Positions 51,300-51,640 of a stretch of 51,640 nt of DNA are shown here, piece by piece. Source of the stretch: a virus. The notes below the pieces were generated by a model. It saw only the letters and a program-made list of their open reading frames with translations. It searched no databases and was not told the origin of the DNA. The stretch lies in IMG/VR virus record IMGVR_UViG_3300046542_000291, positions 1 to 51,640 of that record; one strand, given 5' to 3'. The position numbers and the translations under genes are program-made. Each line of letters starts with the position of its first letter. Position 1 is the stretch's first letter.

Positions 51300-51640
51300 A
51301 TGACTTACAAGCTTGAACTGATTGAACACAGTAATACCTACGAAAAAGGTAAGTTCCTGCGACTGATTGATTTACTTAGCGTCTACGAGAAGGATGGATT
51401 CATAAAGCTGATCCTTGCTGTAGAACTGGATAGTCTTGACCGCAAAGGTAAGTTGGAAACACCTTTCCATATCGTCAAGGCTTACACCGAGAGTGGCGCT
51501 TTGGTTGGGTATTCGTTTTACTATCCCAAAGAGAAGACCTGTGAGTTCTATGTACTGCCACACTGGCGGGGGAAAGGTATCGGTACGCTTCTGGTTAATG
51601 CCATGCGTGAGAACTGGTCAGGTACTTCGGTGCTCTGTGC
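51300..51640 (+). CDS. GNAT-family acetyltransferase (partial, runs off the edge)
   Basis: The ATG at 51300 opens 113 codons without a stop. The acetyl-CoA loop of GNAT enzymes is seen in FYVLPHWRGKGIGTLLVNAM (about residues 84-103), preceded by the strand VGYSFYYPKEKTCEFYVL. The substrate is unknown. The C-terminus is outside the window. Confidence 0.82.
   Translation, partial: MTYKLELIEHSNTYEKGKFLRLIDLLSVYEKDGFIKLILAVELDSLDRKGKLETPFHIVKAYTESGALVGYSFYYPKEKTCEFYVLPHWRGKGIGTLLVNAMRENWSGTSVLC

Noticed and set aside
1-51640. CRISPR arrays, insertion sequences or attachment sites
   Set aside because: No regularly spaced repeats with unique spacers, no transposase gene and no terminal inverted repeats were seen. 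The only short repeats are the three dyads at 25726-25832.

Overview
The window is a 51.6 kb piece of a large tailed-phage genome. By family it looks like a phiKZ-like (nucleus-forming, Chimalliviridae-type) jumbo myovirus of a gamma-proteobacterium, probably a Pseudomonas-like host. The evidence is a PhuZ-type phage tubulin, a phiKZ-type large terminase, a contractile tail sheath and tail tube pair, and a divergent family B DNA polymerase. Upstream of several minus-strand genes there is also a promoter motif close to the TATATTAC early promoter reported for phiKZ. The host is inferred, not shown. Base composition is roughly half G+C by eye. Genes are densely packed, with many 1 to 60 bp overlaps.

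Layout. From 1 to 31.4 kb almost everything is on the minus strand: small early or middle genes of unknown function, the polymerase (4.3-6.5 kb), a tRNA-processing/nucleotidyltransferase pair including a full-length CCA-adding enzyme (12.7-15.2 kb), a CX5R phosphatase (16.3 kb), PhuZ (17.3-18.3 kb), a large repetitive early protein (26.9-29.2 kb) and the terminase (29.3-31.4 kb). Three isolated plus-strand genes (1.8, 11.4 and 24.2 kb) interrupt this block and look like late virion genes. A homing-endonuclease gene (31.5 kb, plus) separates the terminase from three large minus-strand genes (32.7-38.0 kb), probably virion proteins. These face away from the tail sheath and tube (38.2-41.2 kb, plus). 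Then follow a DUF1353 protein, dihydrofolate reductase, three unknown genes, and nrdA/nrdB (44.2-47.7 kb), so DNA-precursor synthesis is grouped here.

The last 2.7 kb is an RNA-rich region. It has true tRNAs for Tyr(GTA), Asp(GTC) and Asn(GTT). It also has two tRNA-like elements whose anticodon arms do not form a normal seven-base loop. Each of these is followed by a 110-nt structured element. The two 110-nt copies differ widely in sequence, but all of their helices are preserved by compensatory changes, and the unpaired segments between helices are nearly identical. I do not recognise this RNA; it is the strongest candidate here for something undescribed. An HNH endonuclease gene and a partial GNAT acetyltransferase gene close the window.

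Gene boundaries are often marked by a family of hairpins with short G+C-rich stems flanked by CATA on the left and TATG on the right. They probably act as bidirectional terminators, and possibly also carry late-promoter TATG motifs. Many small proteins are given as unknown because nothing in them identifies a function.
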